Shown here in pieces: positions 1 to 10,898 of a DNA stretch of 64,000 nucleotides. The stretch is from assembly GCA_905221605.1 (NCBI GenBank), contig CAJNDS010000035.1:185189-249188 (forward strand), read 5' to 3'. Every line of letters starts with the position of its first letter. Within the stretch, counting starts at the first letter, position 1. This stretch comes from Symbiodinium natans (lineage: Eukaryota > Sar > Dinophyceae > Suessiales > Symbiodiniaceae). Position numbers and translations under genes: made by a program. The notes under the pieces are model-generated. The model saw only the letters and a list, made by a program, of their open reading frames with translations. It made no database searches and had not been told where the DNA came from.

Positions 1-2
1 GA

Positions 3-3000
3 GTCCGCAGGGTCGTGAGGGAGATAGAACCTACAAGGTTCCACCAAGAAAAGGACGAGCTACCCCTCACTCCAGCTTGTGGTATGTGGGACAGAGTGTC
101 AACCAAGCCCCCGTTCCACGAAACTTACTACCTGGACTACCAACAAGACGAGCGCGAGTGGCGGACCGTCATGGGTCAAGTGGAACAGGTGTTCCGGACA
201 AGTGCTACGCTGCAGATCACCCTGATTCCCGACCATGACATACGAAGACGAGTGGAAGAGCTGTTCCCATGGGAAGTGGGAAGAGTGCAATTGGCCAAGT
301 CACCAAAGGCCAGGAGGTTTCCTCGAGACATCCCATTCACACATAGAGGCACAATCCTCTTGTACAACGATGACGAGTTGGTGTGTGAATCCGAAGATGT
401 GGCCAACATTGCATTCCCACGTCAAAGGTTCGCTAAGCCTGTAAGGTACGCCATCTGCGTCTATGGCAACGCGCCCGAGGACCCGAGTGATGTGCCGGCG
501 CCCCCGGCAGCCACCGGTCCACCGGTAGCGGACCCCGAAGTCCCGCCGGAGGAAGTCCACGGCGCGGACGTGACCTTCCCAGGCTGTCAAGCGCCACGTG
601 AAATCAAACGAGCCGTGGCTCGACTTCACGTGAACTTAGGACATCCGTCAGCTGCCGACACCGTGCGCATGCTGGCCCAGAGCGGCTCCGTGACGCCAGA
701 AGCGATCTCGGCCGCTAAGGCACTTTCTTGCGCCTCTTGTCTGCGCTTGAAAGGGAACACCCCGGCACGGCCCTCCCGACTGACAGATCGGTTCGTCGGA
801 CAGCTGGGCGACAGCATGCAAATGGATATCTTCTATTCGCGAACGGTTGACGGAACGAACTATCCACTACTTGGAATGGTAGACGAGGCTACCAACCTTC
901 AGCAGGTGTGCGTCCTAAAGGACCGCAACCCGAAAACCATTATCGAGGCGTTCCGCACGACCTGGGTACGCCCGTTTGGTTTTCCCCACAAAATCACCCT
1001 GGACCAAGACGGTGCGTTCATGGGAGATTTCTGGACCTACCTCATCGACAACTCCACGGAAGTGGACTACATTCCTCCCGAAGCCCACCACCGGCTAGGC
1101 AAAGCCGAGAGGTGCAATGCGGTCTACCGCGAGGTACTCAACCGTGTGGTCGACAGCATGGCCGCTGCCACCCGCGAGGACTTGGAAAAGGCCGTGGACG
1201 CAACTACCCACGCCATTAACACCATGCCCCGCACACGAGGACTGTCGGCCTATGCCATAGTCTTCGGCCGCATTCCCAGGGTGCCCGGCGAGCTCTTAAC
1301 GGACGATGCGTCCCTGGCGGCCCACATCCCCCTGGAGGAGCACAACCGCCACACCATCGTTTACAGAGCCGAAGCACAGAAGGCAGCGGCGCAAGTCAAC
1401 GTGGACCAACACGTGAGGCGCGCCCTCCTTCGGAAAACCGCGCGTATGAGAGTTGACGACATCACACCTGGTGCTAAGTGCGCCGTGTGGAGGTCCCAGC
1501 TCCGTGGCAAAGGCCCCCGAAAGCGAGGCGGCTACATCATAGGACGACTAGTCACTTTTGATGGCCACTGCGCGTGGGTGCAACTTGGTACCCAGACCGT
1601 CAAAGTCGACCGCAACCAGCTCAGACCGGCTTATGGCTTCGAAGCATGGTCCCCGACCGACGAAGACATCCGTGCCCTCAAGGACGCTGAAAGAAACTTC
1701 CTGAGCGGACAAGTCGAGGACTATCAGAACGAAGGCCCGCCGGAAGATGAACCGCTTGTTCCGGAACTCGAGTTTCCAACAAGCCCCGGTTCACCGGAGC
1801 AGTTTTCCGCGTTGGACGCTCCACCAGCCTCGGTGCCTGGTATACCGGTTCCGCCGGAAAAGGTAAGGAGAACAAGTGCCTCGTCAGACGCACCTCCACT
1901 TCCACCTCCAGCGGAGCCGCCGCCGCAGGCCATGGACACCGACACGGCAAGCCAAGGGACAAAGCGAACCGCGGAGGCACAGTCTGGAAAAACAACGCCC
2001 TCCAAACGAAGTGCCCGACCAAGCTTCTCCTCGAACCTGGTCTGTGAGCACGACGAAATCTTCCTGCGACCTCCTGGCTGGGATGGCTCAGACTGGCAGC
2101 CCGACCACCCGGAGAGACTCTCCGCACTGCCGCAGGTGTTCGCCTCCGAGCACGCCGCGCCGGCAATACCATGCCCCGTCGAAGAGGGCATCGAGGATTG
2201 CCACTCCTCTTGGCAAGTTTGCTACGTCGGAGACCAAAGAAAGCTAGCCAACGTCGAGAAGCTCACCCGGAAGGAACTCAAGGCGTTGAACAGGGAAGTG
2301 CCGTGGCGCGACATAGTCCGGCAAGGAGGAATCGTGTTCGACAAGTACGTCGAGTCAGCTCGACGCGAGCACGAACAGTGGGAGTCTTGGGCCCCCATCC
2401 GTCCCTTGTCCGACGAGGAGGCGACCGCTGTTATGCGCGACCCCTTGTTGAGAACCCGGATCTTGAAGTCTCGCGCGTGCTACCGCGACAAAGCTCAGGG
2501 TCAAGGCGACCTCCAGGCTAAAACGCGGGTAGTAGTACTCGGACACCGCGATCCGGACTTGCACCACATCTCCAGAGATGCGCCGACTCCTACGCGGCTG
2601 ACAGAAAGCATTCTGCTTTCGGTGTACATCTCAGGTCGAAACCGGAAGTTCCTAAAGAACGGACGCCGGTGGAAGTTGTGGTGTGCCGACGCCACAACCG
2701 CATTCCTCCAAGGTTCCCAAGATGAAGGGGAGCGCCCGCACAAGCTCTACATGATGAGCCCTCGCGACCCCATCCTGGCAAAAGCAGGTGCCTTTCCTGC
2801 AACCTTGTATGAGGTAACGGGCTCAGTCTACGGCTTGGCAAATGCCCCTCGACTATGGAGCCTCGAGGTGGGTAAGCGCCTCCTAAACGCCGGCTTCAGG
2901 CCGCACGCCCTTGATCGCATGTGCTTCCTGCACTACGACCCCCAAGGCTGCCTTGACTGCATAGCCCTGGTATACGTGGACGACTTCCTAGTCACTTACG

Positions 3001-3962
3001 CTGACACCTTCAAGCTGGACGTCCTCACCAGCTTGTTTCGCGGGGGACGCACCTCCTCCGATGAAGATGTCATCACCTTTAAGGGCAAGCAGCTCCGGAC
3101 GGTCAAGGAAAACGGCGTGTATGTCTTGCGGGTCACACAGACGGAGTACATTCGCTCCCTGATTCCCGGCAAGATTACGCGGCAAAGGAGCCGTGAGAAC
3201 CCCAAGCTCACGGAGTCTGAGCTTTCCGAATTCCGCTCTTGCTGCGGAGCACTACAGTGGCTGGTTGGACAGACCAGACCCGATGGAGCCGCCTGCGTGT
3301 CCTTGACGAACCGCGGCAACGACTCCAGCCTGGCAGAGTTGAAGCAGCTCTATGGCTTGATGGAGTACTTCAAACGTACCGACGTCGACGGCCTCACCTT
3401 CCACGGCATTCCGCTCAACGAGGAGACGGTCATAGCCACATATGGCGACTGCTCATGGGCAAATGCCGCAGACTATAAGTCTCAAGAAGGCTTGATCGTG
3501 TGCCTCACGACGCCCGAGGCTTTAAGTGGGAGCGCGCCGGCCGTACTCCTCGACTGGAAAAGTACCCGTACTCCACGCGTGGTACGATCGACGTTAGCGG
3601 GAGAGGCTTACGCAGCCGACGACGCTATCGATCGAGGCGTTCTGGCAAACCAGATGTTTTCAGAGATTATTTTCGGGTGTGAAGCAAACCCCGTCAATAA
3701 CCTAAAGACACTTCGCCACTGTCACGCCACGGACTGCAAGTCGCTGTATGACGCAGCCATAGCAGCCAACTTCAACACCGAAGAGAAGCGGGTCGGCTTG
3801 ACAATCCGCGCTATCCAGGAGACCATCGCTCCGCAAGATATGCGCTGGGTTCCCACTACCGCAATGTGGGCCGACGGCCTTACGAAGATCTCAGACAGTC
3901 TGAGGGCCACGTTCCTCGACTGGCTCCGCAACCCCAGGGTGCAGCTGAGGTCCGAGGTCTGA
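3..3962 (+). CDS. Ty1/copia-type retrotransposon polyprotein (integrase, reverse transcriptase, RNase H), 5' partial
   Basis: The frame is open from the first bases of the window, so the protein is cut at its N terminus. The first codons seen are not a true start, and the gag part lies outside or is lost. Counting from base 15, an HHCC zinc module (RLHVNLGHPS near residue 202, CASC near 239) precedes an integrase core with the DDE triad (MDIFY about 270, LDQDGAF about 329, KAERCN about 363). A Pro-rich linker follows (about 570-670). The copia-type reverse transcriptase has ADATTAFLQG and the catalytic YVDDFL box (about 987). RNase H carries GDCSWAN (about 1143), LDWKST and TDCKS. The order integrase before reverse transcriptase defines Ty1/copia. 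The frame is intact for over 1300 codons with no internal stop, suggesting recent insertion. I see no clear LTR or primer-binding site. The TGA at 3960-3962 ends the frame. Confidence 0.93.
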   Translation, partial: VRRVVREIEPTRFHQEKDELPLTPACGMWDRVSTKPPFHETYYLDYQQDEREWRTVMGQVEQVFRTSATLQITLIPDHDIRRRVEELFPWEVGRVQLAKSPKARRFPRDIPFTHRGTILLYNDDELVCESEDVANIAFPRQRFAKPVRYAICVYGNAPEDPSDVPAPPAATGPPVADPEVPPEEVHGADVTFPGCQAPREIKRAVARLHVNLGHPSAADTVRMLAQSGSVTPEAISAAKALSCASCLRLKGNTPARPSRLTDRFVGQLGDSMQMDIFYSRTVDGTNYPLLGMVDEATNLQQVCVLKDRNPKTIIEAFRTTWVRPFGFPHKITLDQDGAFMGDFWTYLIDNSTEVDYIPPEAHHRLGKAERCNAVYREVLNRVVDSMAAATREDLEKAVDATTHAINTMPRTRGLSAYAIVFGRIPRVPGELLTDDASLAAHIPLEEHNRHTIVYRAEAQKAAAQVNVDQHVRRALLRKTARMRVDDITPGAKCAVWRSQLRGKGPRKRGGYIIGRLVTFDGHCAWVQLGTQTVKVDRNQLRPAYGFEAWSPTDEDIRALKDAERNFLSGQVEDYQNEGPPEDEPLVPELEFPTSPGSPEQFSALDAPPASVPGIPVPPEKVRRTSASSDAPPLPPPAEPPPQAMDTDTASQGTKRTAEAQSGKTTPSKRSARPSFSSNLVCEHDEIFLRPPGWDGSDWQPDHPERLSALPQVFASEHAAPAIPCPVEEGIEDCHSSWQVCYVGDQRKLANVEKLTRKELKALNREVPWRDIVRQGGIVFDKYVESARREHEQWESWAPIRPLSDEEATAVMRDPLLRTRILKSRACYRDKAQGQGDLQAKTRVVVLGHRDPDLHHISRDAPTPTRLTESILLSVYISGRNRKFLKNGRRWKLWCADATTAFLQGSQDEGERPHKLYMMSPRDPILAKAGAFPATLYEVTGSVYGLANAPRLWSLEVGKRLLNAGFRPHALDRMCFLHYDPQGCLDCIALVYVDDFLVTYADTFKLDVLTSLFRGGRTSSDEDVITFKGKQLRTVKENGVYVLRVTQTEYIRSLIPGKITRQRSRENPKLTESELSEFRSCCGALQWLVGQTRPDGAACVSLTNRGNDSSLAELKQLYGLMEYFKRTDVDGLTFHGIPLNEETVIATYGDCSWANAADYKSQEGLIVCLTTPEALSGSAPAVLLDWKSTRTPRVVRSTLAGEAYAADDAIDRGVLANQMFSEIIFGCEANPVNNLKTLRHCHATDCKSLYDAAIAANFNTEEKRVGLTIRAIQETIAPQDMRWVPTTAMWADGLTKISDSLRATFLDWLRNPRVQLRSEV

Positions 3963-4355
3963 CCTTCTCTTCCGTGCCGTAGTGCGTAGCCCACAACGAG
4001 CTACCCGGCAGCAAAACACGACAGAAGGTGGCTACTACGACCCCTACCTGTCTTTCCGACCTGGAAGCAGCTACGGTTCATTCCGGCTGACTTCACTCCT
4101 TATGGTGGAAGCCGCCAAAGTCTAAGACTTTATGGGCTGGCTTGGGGAAGCAATGCTGACCCATACGAGTGCATGCCCTGCACGGCTTTTGGCCCAACAA
4201 AAAGTTGGGAGTGTCAGTGCAGTCATGTTTTCATGGGTTCTTTGTACAGTGTGTCCTACCCGTGGAACCTTTGGCCCAAAACCGACAGGGCCCTTGAGTC
4301 GCTAGCAGCGCCTGCCATAAAAGCTGCGTTGCTGCTGTTTACCAACACCTCTCTC

Positions 4356-4408
4356 ATATATATATATATATACACATCGTTCACACACACACACACACAC
4401 ACACACGC
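4356..4408. repeat. (AT)n followed by (AC)n microsatellite
   Basis: About nine AT units at 4356-4373 are followed, after a short gap, by about 14 AC units at 4381-4408. Reading frames crossing it (poly-Val/Cys) are artefacts. Confidence 0.95.
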
Positions 4409-4439
4409 GTAACAGACGTTCCATGGCAAGTAAGTATAG

Positions 4440-4630
4440 CGGTTCGTCACAGGTTGGCAAGACTTTCTGCCACAGACTTTGCACTTGCAGTCTTGGATGC
4501 TCCGTGAATGCTTTTCGAAAGGATGAAGATAGGCTCCGAGAAAGTAGTCGCGACAGATTTCGCACTTGTAACGAAGAAGTCGACTTGCACATGAATGGAT
4601 GTGGGACAACCAACGATTGAATATAGAAGA
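4440..4630 (-). other. Possible zinc-finger-like coding remnant (minus strand)
   Basis: Read on the minus strand, this stretch encodes two closely spaced Cys pairs, KCEIC and CKCKVCGRKSC, with His residues between them (LHPFEKH). This is similar in flavour to C2H2 or related zinc fingers, but the Cys-to-His spacing is shorter than the classical C2H2 pattern. There is no start, and the frame runs into the adjacent AC repeat. It may be a relic, a mobile-element fragment or chance. Confidence 0.18.
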
Positions 4631-5611
4631 GGATCCGCTGCGCATCGATAAATTCCTGGCCCCTTCGGTGAACCTTATAATGTTGGCGCTAACACGTCCC
4701 GCCTGCCACGAGCCGGCCGCGGCCTTTCGTTCAAGACGTCGCAGCGTGGGGGCGACGGCCATAGAAGGGCGCATGGGGTTCATAGTGGTCCACATAGGAG
4801 CATAGAAGATCACAGAAGGTCCAGAACAGGGCGCAACCATATGGGGGTCCATTAAGGGTCCATCAGGGCTCCATCGGGAGTTCAGAGGGAGGCTCGCCAG
4901 CGGTCTTGTCGATCAAAAAAAGTCTTTCGCGGGAGCTCTGTGGGGCAGGCCCTAAACCGAGCAGGTGCTGCAAAACGGCGGGTATCCGTAGGTGGTCCTG
5001 AAGTCGGTGGAATACCAAAGTCTGTGGAGCAACGCCTGCCACGTCCGTCCACTCCCAGGTCCGTGGAGTACCATGCCCGCCAGCCACACCAACCCATTGA
5101 GGTCCGTAGAGGTCCCATATGGGGGTCCAAGGAGGTTTTCTGGGGGTGCATCGGGCGTGGTCCATAGGTGAGCGAGGTTTATGGGGAGGTCATAGAGTGT
5201 ATAAGGGTGTAATTTGTGGAGTTGGCCCGAAACCGCGGAGATCCCGTCAAATGGCGGGCTAAGGCGAGGGGACCATGGGCCTTTGAGCCGACCCGTGCCG
5301 GGGCACTGGACCAAAAAGGGGTGGCTCTTCAATGGGGGATTGAGGAGGTGGGTGTTGTTCTTCAACCCCAAACGCCTCATGCCTGGGGCCTCGGTGCAGA
5401 AAGCCGACCGCCTTGCATTGTTTTCATGCAAAGCGCCATCTGTCCCTTCAGCGTGTGCAAGCAGGCGTAAGCAGCGGCGAGCCTGACGAGGATATTGTGG
5501 GCAAAGGTTTGCAACACGTAGCAGTGGTTGTGCCGCAGTTGCAGGAGAGCTCGAGCTGTCAACGGCAGATCTTGCTGGAAGCTCATTTGTGCGTCGATTC
5601 GTCTTTCCTTG

Positions 5612-6880
5612 ATGGTCGAAAACTTGAGGCCCAGCCCGGCTCAACCAAGATCAGCCACAGCTACGACTTTGCTAGTGTCGCAAAGGCAGGGGTCACAAGG
5701 AGGCCCGCTTCCTTCGGCGCAAATGGTGGTGCCAGAAGAGGCTTCACACGACGTAGAAGAGCAGAATGCCGTAGACCAGGAAGGGTTGGTTTCCGTCCTG
5801 CAGTTGGAAGATGCTTTCCTGCAGAAGGGGACAGAGTTCGAAAAGCAACAGTTAATGATAGTGGAGAAGCTTGAGAGGGCACACGAGGACTTGGCCAGAC
5901 AGTGGCAGGAGCTGGACAACGAGCGCAGAAAGTCAACAGAGCAGCAGCAACAGCAACGACAGCTCCTTGCAAGAGAGCAGGCTGAGTTGGCCCAGTATTT
6001 CAAGGACTTCGAAGCCGAGATGGAGAGGAGGTATTCCTGGCAACAGCAGCAAAAGCAGGAGTTTGAAGAGCAGTGGCACCAGGAGCTGGCCCAAAGAAGG
6101 CAAACCTGGGAACACGAGCAAGAAAAAGAAAGAAGCAAGTTGCAGCAGTGCTTTCATGAGCTTGAAGAGCAGCTTCAGAGCAAGATTGAGGTGGCGCAGG
6201 TCCAAGCAGAGGACCGCGCCAAGAGTGATGCAGCCGAAAGGACGGCGGATGCACCTGCAGATGCTTCGGAGAAGGCTGTTCCAGCACCAGCAGCACCAGA
6301 GGACTGTCGCAGTCAAGTTACCAGTGACCTCCTTCAGCCCAAGCTGGATCCGCATGTTCGGGCAAGACTTTTGGGTCTCACGCCCAGACAGGCGTATGAT
6401 GCTGATGTTAGCACGGATGCTCTTGTGACAGAGCAGCTAAGCAGCGTGCACACAGAGATGGTCCATGAACGCTCCAGTGCCTCTGCCGGCTCATCAAGCC
6501 CTGTGAAGGCTGTGAAAGCAAGTGGCATGCCAGTCCCGGCAATGGCTGCGGCCGCCCCGACCACGGTGGCTGCGGCGGCGCCCATGGTTCCCAGCGCTCT
6601 GCGGGTTCGTCTGAGTGGGATGGCCAGCTGCACTAGCTGCGCAAGCACGCCGTGCACCAGCGCGCCGTGCACAAGCGCGCCGCGCACAAGCGCGCCGTGC
6701 CCCAGCACGCCGTGCACAAGCATTCCGTGCCCGTGCAGAGCAGAGGAGCGCCGAGAAGCGGAGCGCCGAGAAGAGGAGCGCGGTGGGCACCGGCTCGGAG
6801 GGCTCGGTGGGCGGCTTCAGGCGGAGCCTTTGGTCACATCGGCGCCGGAGCCGTCGCGCAAGGCAGGTTCCGGTCGGTGA
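5612..6880 (+). CDS. Coiled-coil Gln/Glu-rich protein segment, unknown function
   Basis: The frame is open from 5528. The first in-frame ATG is at 5612, and a second at 5723 (MVVPEEAS) may be the better start. Counted from 5612, residues about 75-215 are strongly heptad-like and rich in Q, E, K and R (for example LARQWQELDNERRKS and HELEEQLQSKIE), a long coiled coil. After that come an Ala/Pro linker, LDPHVRARLLGLTPRQAYD, a low-complexity Ala/Pro stretch, a Cys-Thr-Ser-Ala-Pro repeat (from 6640) and a short charged helix (AEERREAERREEE). TGA follows at the end. No catalytic motif is visible. Codon-scale order in the coiled coil makes real coding likely, but this may be one exon of a larger gene whose borders I cannot set. 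A structural, myosin-tail-like or centrosomal role would be a guess. Confidence 0.45.
   Translation: MVENLRPSPAQPRSATATTLLVSQRQGSQGGPLPSAQMVVPEEASHDVEEQNAVDQEGLVSVLQLEDAFLQKGTEFEKQQLMIVEKLERAHEDLARQWQELDNERRKSTEQQQQQRQLLAREQAELAQYFKDFEAEMERRYSWQQQQKQEFEEQWHQELAQRRQTWEHEQEKERSKLQQCFHELEEQLQSKIEVAQVQAEDRAKSDAAERTADAPADASEKAVPAPAAPEDCRSQVTSDLLQPKLDPHVRARLLGLTPRQAYDADVSTDALVTEQLSSVHTEMVHERSSASAGSSSPVKAVKASGMPVPAMAAAAPTTVAAAAPMVPSALRVRLSGMASCTSCASTPCTSAPCTSAPRTSAPCPSTPCTSIPCPCRAEERREAERREEERGGHRLGGLGGRLQAEPLVTSAPEPSRKAGSGR
6640..6736. repeat. 15-bp repeat coding for CTSAP-like units
   Basis: About six imperfect copies of a 15-bp unit (core GCGCCGTGCACAAGC) lie in frame within the coiled-coil protein frame and encode repeated Cys-Thr-Ser-Ala/Thr-Pro. 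Confidence 0.85.
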
Positions 6881-7443
6881 ATGTTGGATCATTCCGCATG
6901 TGTCGTTACCATCCGGGCAGGTAAGCTTTCTGGATCCGCCTGGAAGCAACGGGGCCTTCCTGCGAGTTCTGGCTCCTAGCGGTCCTAGCGCTGCCTTGTA
7001 CTTCGCTGATACATTCGGTTTCTCTGCTTGAAGCTGAGGCCTTGCAAGGTCAGGGAATATGGGAAGTGGAGGGCTCTGAGGCCCCTGAGGCGCGAGAGAC
7101 GCCGTGACACGCCACATGTGATGGCACATATTGATGCCAGTGCCATGGCAGGTGCCAGCGCAACCCCCACCCTTGGAGCCTGGATCCTGGATGGTTTGGC
7201 AAGGTCTTGACAAGGGCTTGACGGCGCATGGCTCTCCTAATTGCAGTGGTGGCAGCTGCCAACGACTGGATGTGCTAGAACTAGGCTGGTCCGGACACAT
7301 TGCTCAGACTCATTTTGCACGTTCGCGCATGGTGACCTTCCTGAGGTCGCTGAGTGGCCAAGCCACTCAAAGCGTCGAAAAGGAGGCCTTGATGGTAGCG
7401 TCTAGAGTCGCGGGTCGTTGTTTGGTCAGAAACTAGCCGCTAG

Positions 7444-7658
7444 CCTTTGATGAGAGCGCGCAGAAGAAGGATCTTGCGCACATGGACGGTCACGAGCGAG
7501 ACCTGAAGATCACAGCTTCGTTGGATGCCACCTCCTCAGCTCCTAGCACAAGCGCCAGCATTACAGCTCTCCATGTCCCTTCACGAGCGCCATGCTCCAG
7601 GAGTCCGGAGGCCCACGTGTGGTCTCCAGCGCTGAGGCCGCACGGCCCCAAGTGGTGA
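7444..7658 (+). CDS. Possible terminal exon, unknown protein
   Basis: After an in-frame stop at 7434 and a candidate acceptor (CGCTAG, ending 7443), a frame runs to TGA at 7656-7658. It starts hydrophilic (SAQKKDLAHMDGHERDLKI), then becomes Ser/Thr/Ala-rich and ends RPHGPKW. It could be the C-terminal exon of the coiled-coil gene upstream, but no shared domain proves it. Low confidence. Confidence 0.2.
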
Positions 7659-8467
7659 ATGAGAAAGTGTGGTTGAAACCTGCTTGATCCCTCTTTGCTT
7701 GGAAACTTTTCCATCCAAACTTGCCTCTAGGGTAGTCTTAGTTCCTCACTTGCTTGATTTTCCCCTTTCTCCTTTATTCCCGGAGACTCTGTTCACCGTG
7801 TTTTTCATCTGGGTCGCGATAATAGCAGCATGCCTGTTCCAGTCTCCGTGCTGATTGCAGGCTCCTCGACAAAATGGCTGCCCAGATGCAATTATGCAAC
7901 GTTGCTCTGGTGGTTGTGGTAGTGCGCTTCTGAACGCCGTGCAGTGTGCTCAATCAAAGTGTGGTCAGTTTGTGACTAGGTGACTCGAGGCAGGCCTATT
8001 TGAGGTCCGGGGCTGAGACTTGCAAGGCTTGCGCAGCATTGAAGCATGCTTAGCAGTTACCCAGGTTCCTCCGCAGCGAAATGCTCGCGCAGCAAGCCTA
8101 CCTCCGGTCGGGTGCTTGGGAGAGAGACGAGTCACGTGAATTTTGCATTTGTGCTCGTGCTGAAGCTGAGTCCAGATCGGACACTGCTAGACCGTCTTAT
8201 ACCACCTTGCGCAGGGAGATCAAGAGCGCCAGGCAGGCGAACAAGCACGTGCCCGGTATGCCCGGTGCCAAGCACAAGCAAGGGGAGTTGAGGGAAGCGA
8301 AGGGTAGCGAAGGGAATTGAAAGTAGACGCGGGACTGGAGAGATCAAGGCGCCCCGCTGGACCGAAGGCAAGCTCCCAAGAATCCCAGCGTCTCCAACAG
8401 GAGGGATGGAGACAGCCGTGACCTCATCGTCAGGTACAGCTGCCAGTCCAAGGCCTGCAAGGCCTGC
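7659..8467. other. No recognised gene
   Basis: Non-coding in appearance. A basic, Ala/Arg-rich frame from about 8082 to 8320 (ATG near 8082) resembles no family I know and may be chance. Confidence 0.4.
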
Positions 8468-8580
8468 ATCTCGAAGCATCTCTCGAAGCATCTCTCGAAG
8501 CATCTCTCGAAGCATCTCTCGAAGCATCTCTCGAAGCATCTCTCGAAGCATCTCTCGAAGCATCTCTCGAAGCATCTCGC
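8468..8580. repeat. 12-bp minisatellite (TCTCGAAGCATC)n
   Basis: About nine perfect tandem copies of a 12-bp unit. The period is a multiple of three, so both strands stay open, giving false Ser-Arg-Ser-Ile or Met-Leu-Arg-Glu repeat proteins. Confidence 0.95.
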
Positions 8581-10511
8581 AGCTCTGGGCGCGTTTACGC
8601 AAATTGCTGTCTCGCGCTCTTTTTCATTCAGATCGCTCTCTTGTGACAGGCTTGCACATGCGGCCGAGCTTTCGCTGAACTGTTCTTTGCATGCGACTCC
8701 TCAGGCGACGACCGGCGGGGGCGTCTGGCAGCGCCTCAGGCTTGTGCCCGAGCAGCTTGCTGCATCGTGCTTATGCCATCTGGAATGAAGGAAGACTAGG
8801 TTCCATGCAGGACAGCCAGGCGCTGCGTGCCACAATGGGTCAAACAGTGACGCGGTGTTGCAGAGGTTTGACATTCGACGTCTGAGGCGCAAGTCTTGCG
8901 CCAGGGACTAGCAGAAGTGGCCGACTTCAGTTCGGGTCCAAGCATGCGGCGGTTCGTGGCTTTCTGAGTCACGGGTGTTTATTTACCCTTTCAGGCAAGC
9001 GCGTGCCGGCGCAGTCATCGTCACAGCTACGTCACGTGAAGGTCTTTCGGTTGTTCCCTCCTACTTTTGACATTGGCCGCCATTTGCCTCAGCCAGGTGG
9101 TTGAGCCTGGACATGTCGCAAAGCCTGAAGAAAGTCCAGGTCTCGGAACGACCTTAGCATCATGCTTGTCAGCCTGCACCCGCTGCCAATGGCAAAGGCA
9201 GCACGCAGACAGCCGGTGCAGATCCTGCTTGGCACTGCATGGTCACACCTGCTGCTGGCCTTGGATGGATAGCCGCAGCATGTCTCAGTTGCCGAAAGTC
9301 TTGTGGGCTGAAGGTCAATGCTGGTGTGCGCGGAGCTTTGGAGGCCCTGATTGCTCAACAGGCCGGGAAAGCGCCGAAGGTTTTTTGAGTAGATAAGAAA
9401 TTCGCTCAGGCTTGGTCCGTTCCCGGCAAAGCGTTGGCCTACACCTACTCGTTTGCTCCCCGAGTCTCCCCCGATCTGCCACGAGTAGTGCAAGTTGCTA
9501 GTGCTCTGTGAACACAAAGTTTTCTCAGGCTTGGCCGTGCGATCCAGAACATCACGCCTCCAGCAAGGCAACGCTTCGATGCAACCATCTCGAGAGACTC
9601 TGCTCGCGAAGGCACTCAGGGTCGATTGGATACAAGTAGCTGGCAGTCTAACACCAACCCTGTCATGGACAATTCTGACAATTATCAAAATTATGACATT
9701 TTGCGAGGGCTGTTGCCGCCGCTCGGCTTCTCGCAGAGGGCTTTCTTCTACGATGCAAGCAGCAGGTTATCCGAGGTGAAACCGGCCCTGTTCTTCCGTG
9801 TCTGCGTGTGTCCGTGTGTGTCTGTGTGCTCACACCCGACCACGTGCACAGGTGATCTCGTCACCATTTGGCTTTGGAGCAGTCTACAAGGGCCGCGCAC
9901 TTCTTTTCGTGCAGATCTTACTGTTCAGCGGCCAGCCTCCTGATATTCTCTGTTCACTTTAACAGAGCGCTCAACTTTCAGGCATTGGAATTAAGGCAGG
10001 CCGAGCGCTTGTGTCAGGCCCTTCAGTCGTCACAAGCAAAGGCACCCTGCACTTTGACCCTGCAGATCTGCACAGTGCTTTGAGGCCAGCCCCGACTGTA
10101 CGGAGCGCATGCAGGCTGGCCTTTCTCAGGTTCGCAGCTTGCGCCTCTGCTGCCTCTTCTCCAGGCCGAGTGATCCTGGCAGAGATTGCACTCGGACGCT
10201 GCCACACAGCGTGCCACTCTTAGGAAGCTGCCCATGCATCGCCCTACTTGACAGCGGTCTGACAGAGAGCCGGCTCTTTGAAGTCTTAGACTTGAGACTG
10301 AAGGCGCTGCTCCCTGCAAGAAGCAGTGACTGGGCAACCCGAGGGCCCAGCAGGCTCCCATGCATAACTGAGTTTGGAAGGCGGCGCCTTGCTTGCCTTT
10401 CCAGGTTTGGGAGGTTCAGTCCCCTTGGTGCTGCCCTTGGGTTCGTTTTGGGTATCTTTGCGATTTTCAAGCTGTCTGCTTCATGTCGCAAAATTCGCTT
10501 CAAAATCTCAG

Positions 10512-10595
10512 AAGGCGAATGTCTTGGAGGAGGAGTACCGACGTGGAGCCGACTCGGTGCCGAGCCCTTACAGAGTGAAGAAGCAAGAGCCATGA
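10512..10595 (+). CDS. Candidate terminal exon (27 codons plus stop), unknown protein
   Basis: After an AG acceptor (AATCTCAG), the frame encodes KANVLEEEYRRGADS then VPSPYRVKKQEP and a TGA. The charged, helix-like content is unlike the Ser/Leu/Cys-rich noise around it. The upstream exons are uncertain. Confidence 0.3.
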   Translation, partial: KANVLEEEYRRGADSVPSPYRVKKQEP

Positions 10596-10898
10596 AGAAT
10601 TTTGTTGAACTTTTGCTTCTTGGGGGGAGCTGTTTCTTTCTTACCGCGAGCGCCCAAGGTACTTTCCCAAGCTTGCAGTTGTGGCACTCCTGTGTTGGGA
10701 GCCTTGCGATGCCTCACTGTTAAGGGGCCTCATGTAGTTTAATGTATCTTCGTGCTCGTGACCGCCGCGCTGAGGTCCGGCCAGGGCTCTTCCAGTATTT
10801 CTTGCAGAGTGACCTCAGCTTTTCTGTTCATGTGTGCCGTGTGCTCAGAGTCGTTCATGCTGCGAGGTACTCCCGCAAGCTCGTCGGACAATGACAAG

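Larger units (their letters stand above)
3963..5527. other. Intergenic stretch, no recognised gene
   Basis: This begins just after the copia stop and may include the element's 3' untranslated part or LTR, which cannot be shown without a second copy. It contains a dinucleotide repeat at 4356-4408. Between about 4800 and 5170 there are several loose copies of a GGGTCCAT/GGTCCGTGG-like word. No long coding island stands out on the + strand. Confidence 0.5.

Noticed and set aside
1678-2191. Minus-strand frames of 155-164 residues
   Set aside because: Shadows of the copia polyprotein linker on +; Ser/Gly/Arg composition without motifs.
5933-6355. Minus-strand Leu-rich frame resembling a membrane protein
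   Set aside because: It is the complement of Gln/Glu-rich coiled-coil codons on +, which gives false Leu runs.
8406-8678. Ser-Arg-Ser-Ile repeat protein (SR-like)
   Set aside because: Translation of the 12-bp minisatellite; the complementary strand is equally open.
9850-9895. Protein kinase glycine loop (FGFGAVYKGR)
   Set aside because: The spacing does not match GxGxFGxV (Ser and Phe where Gly is required), and no downstream VAIK, HRD or DFG motifs were found.
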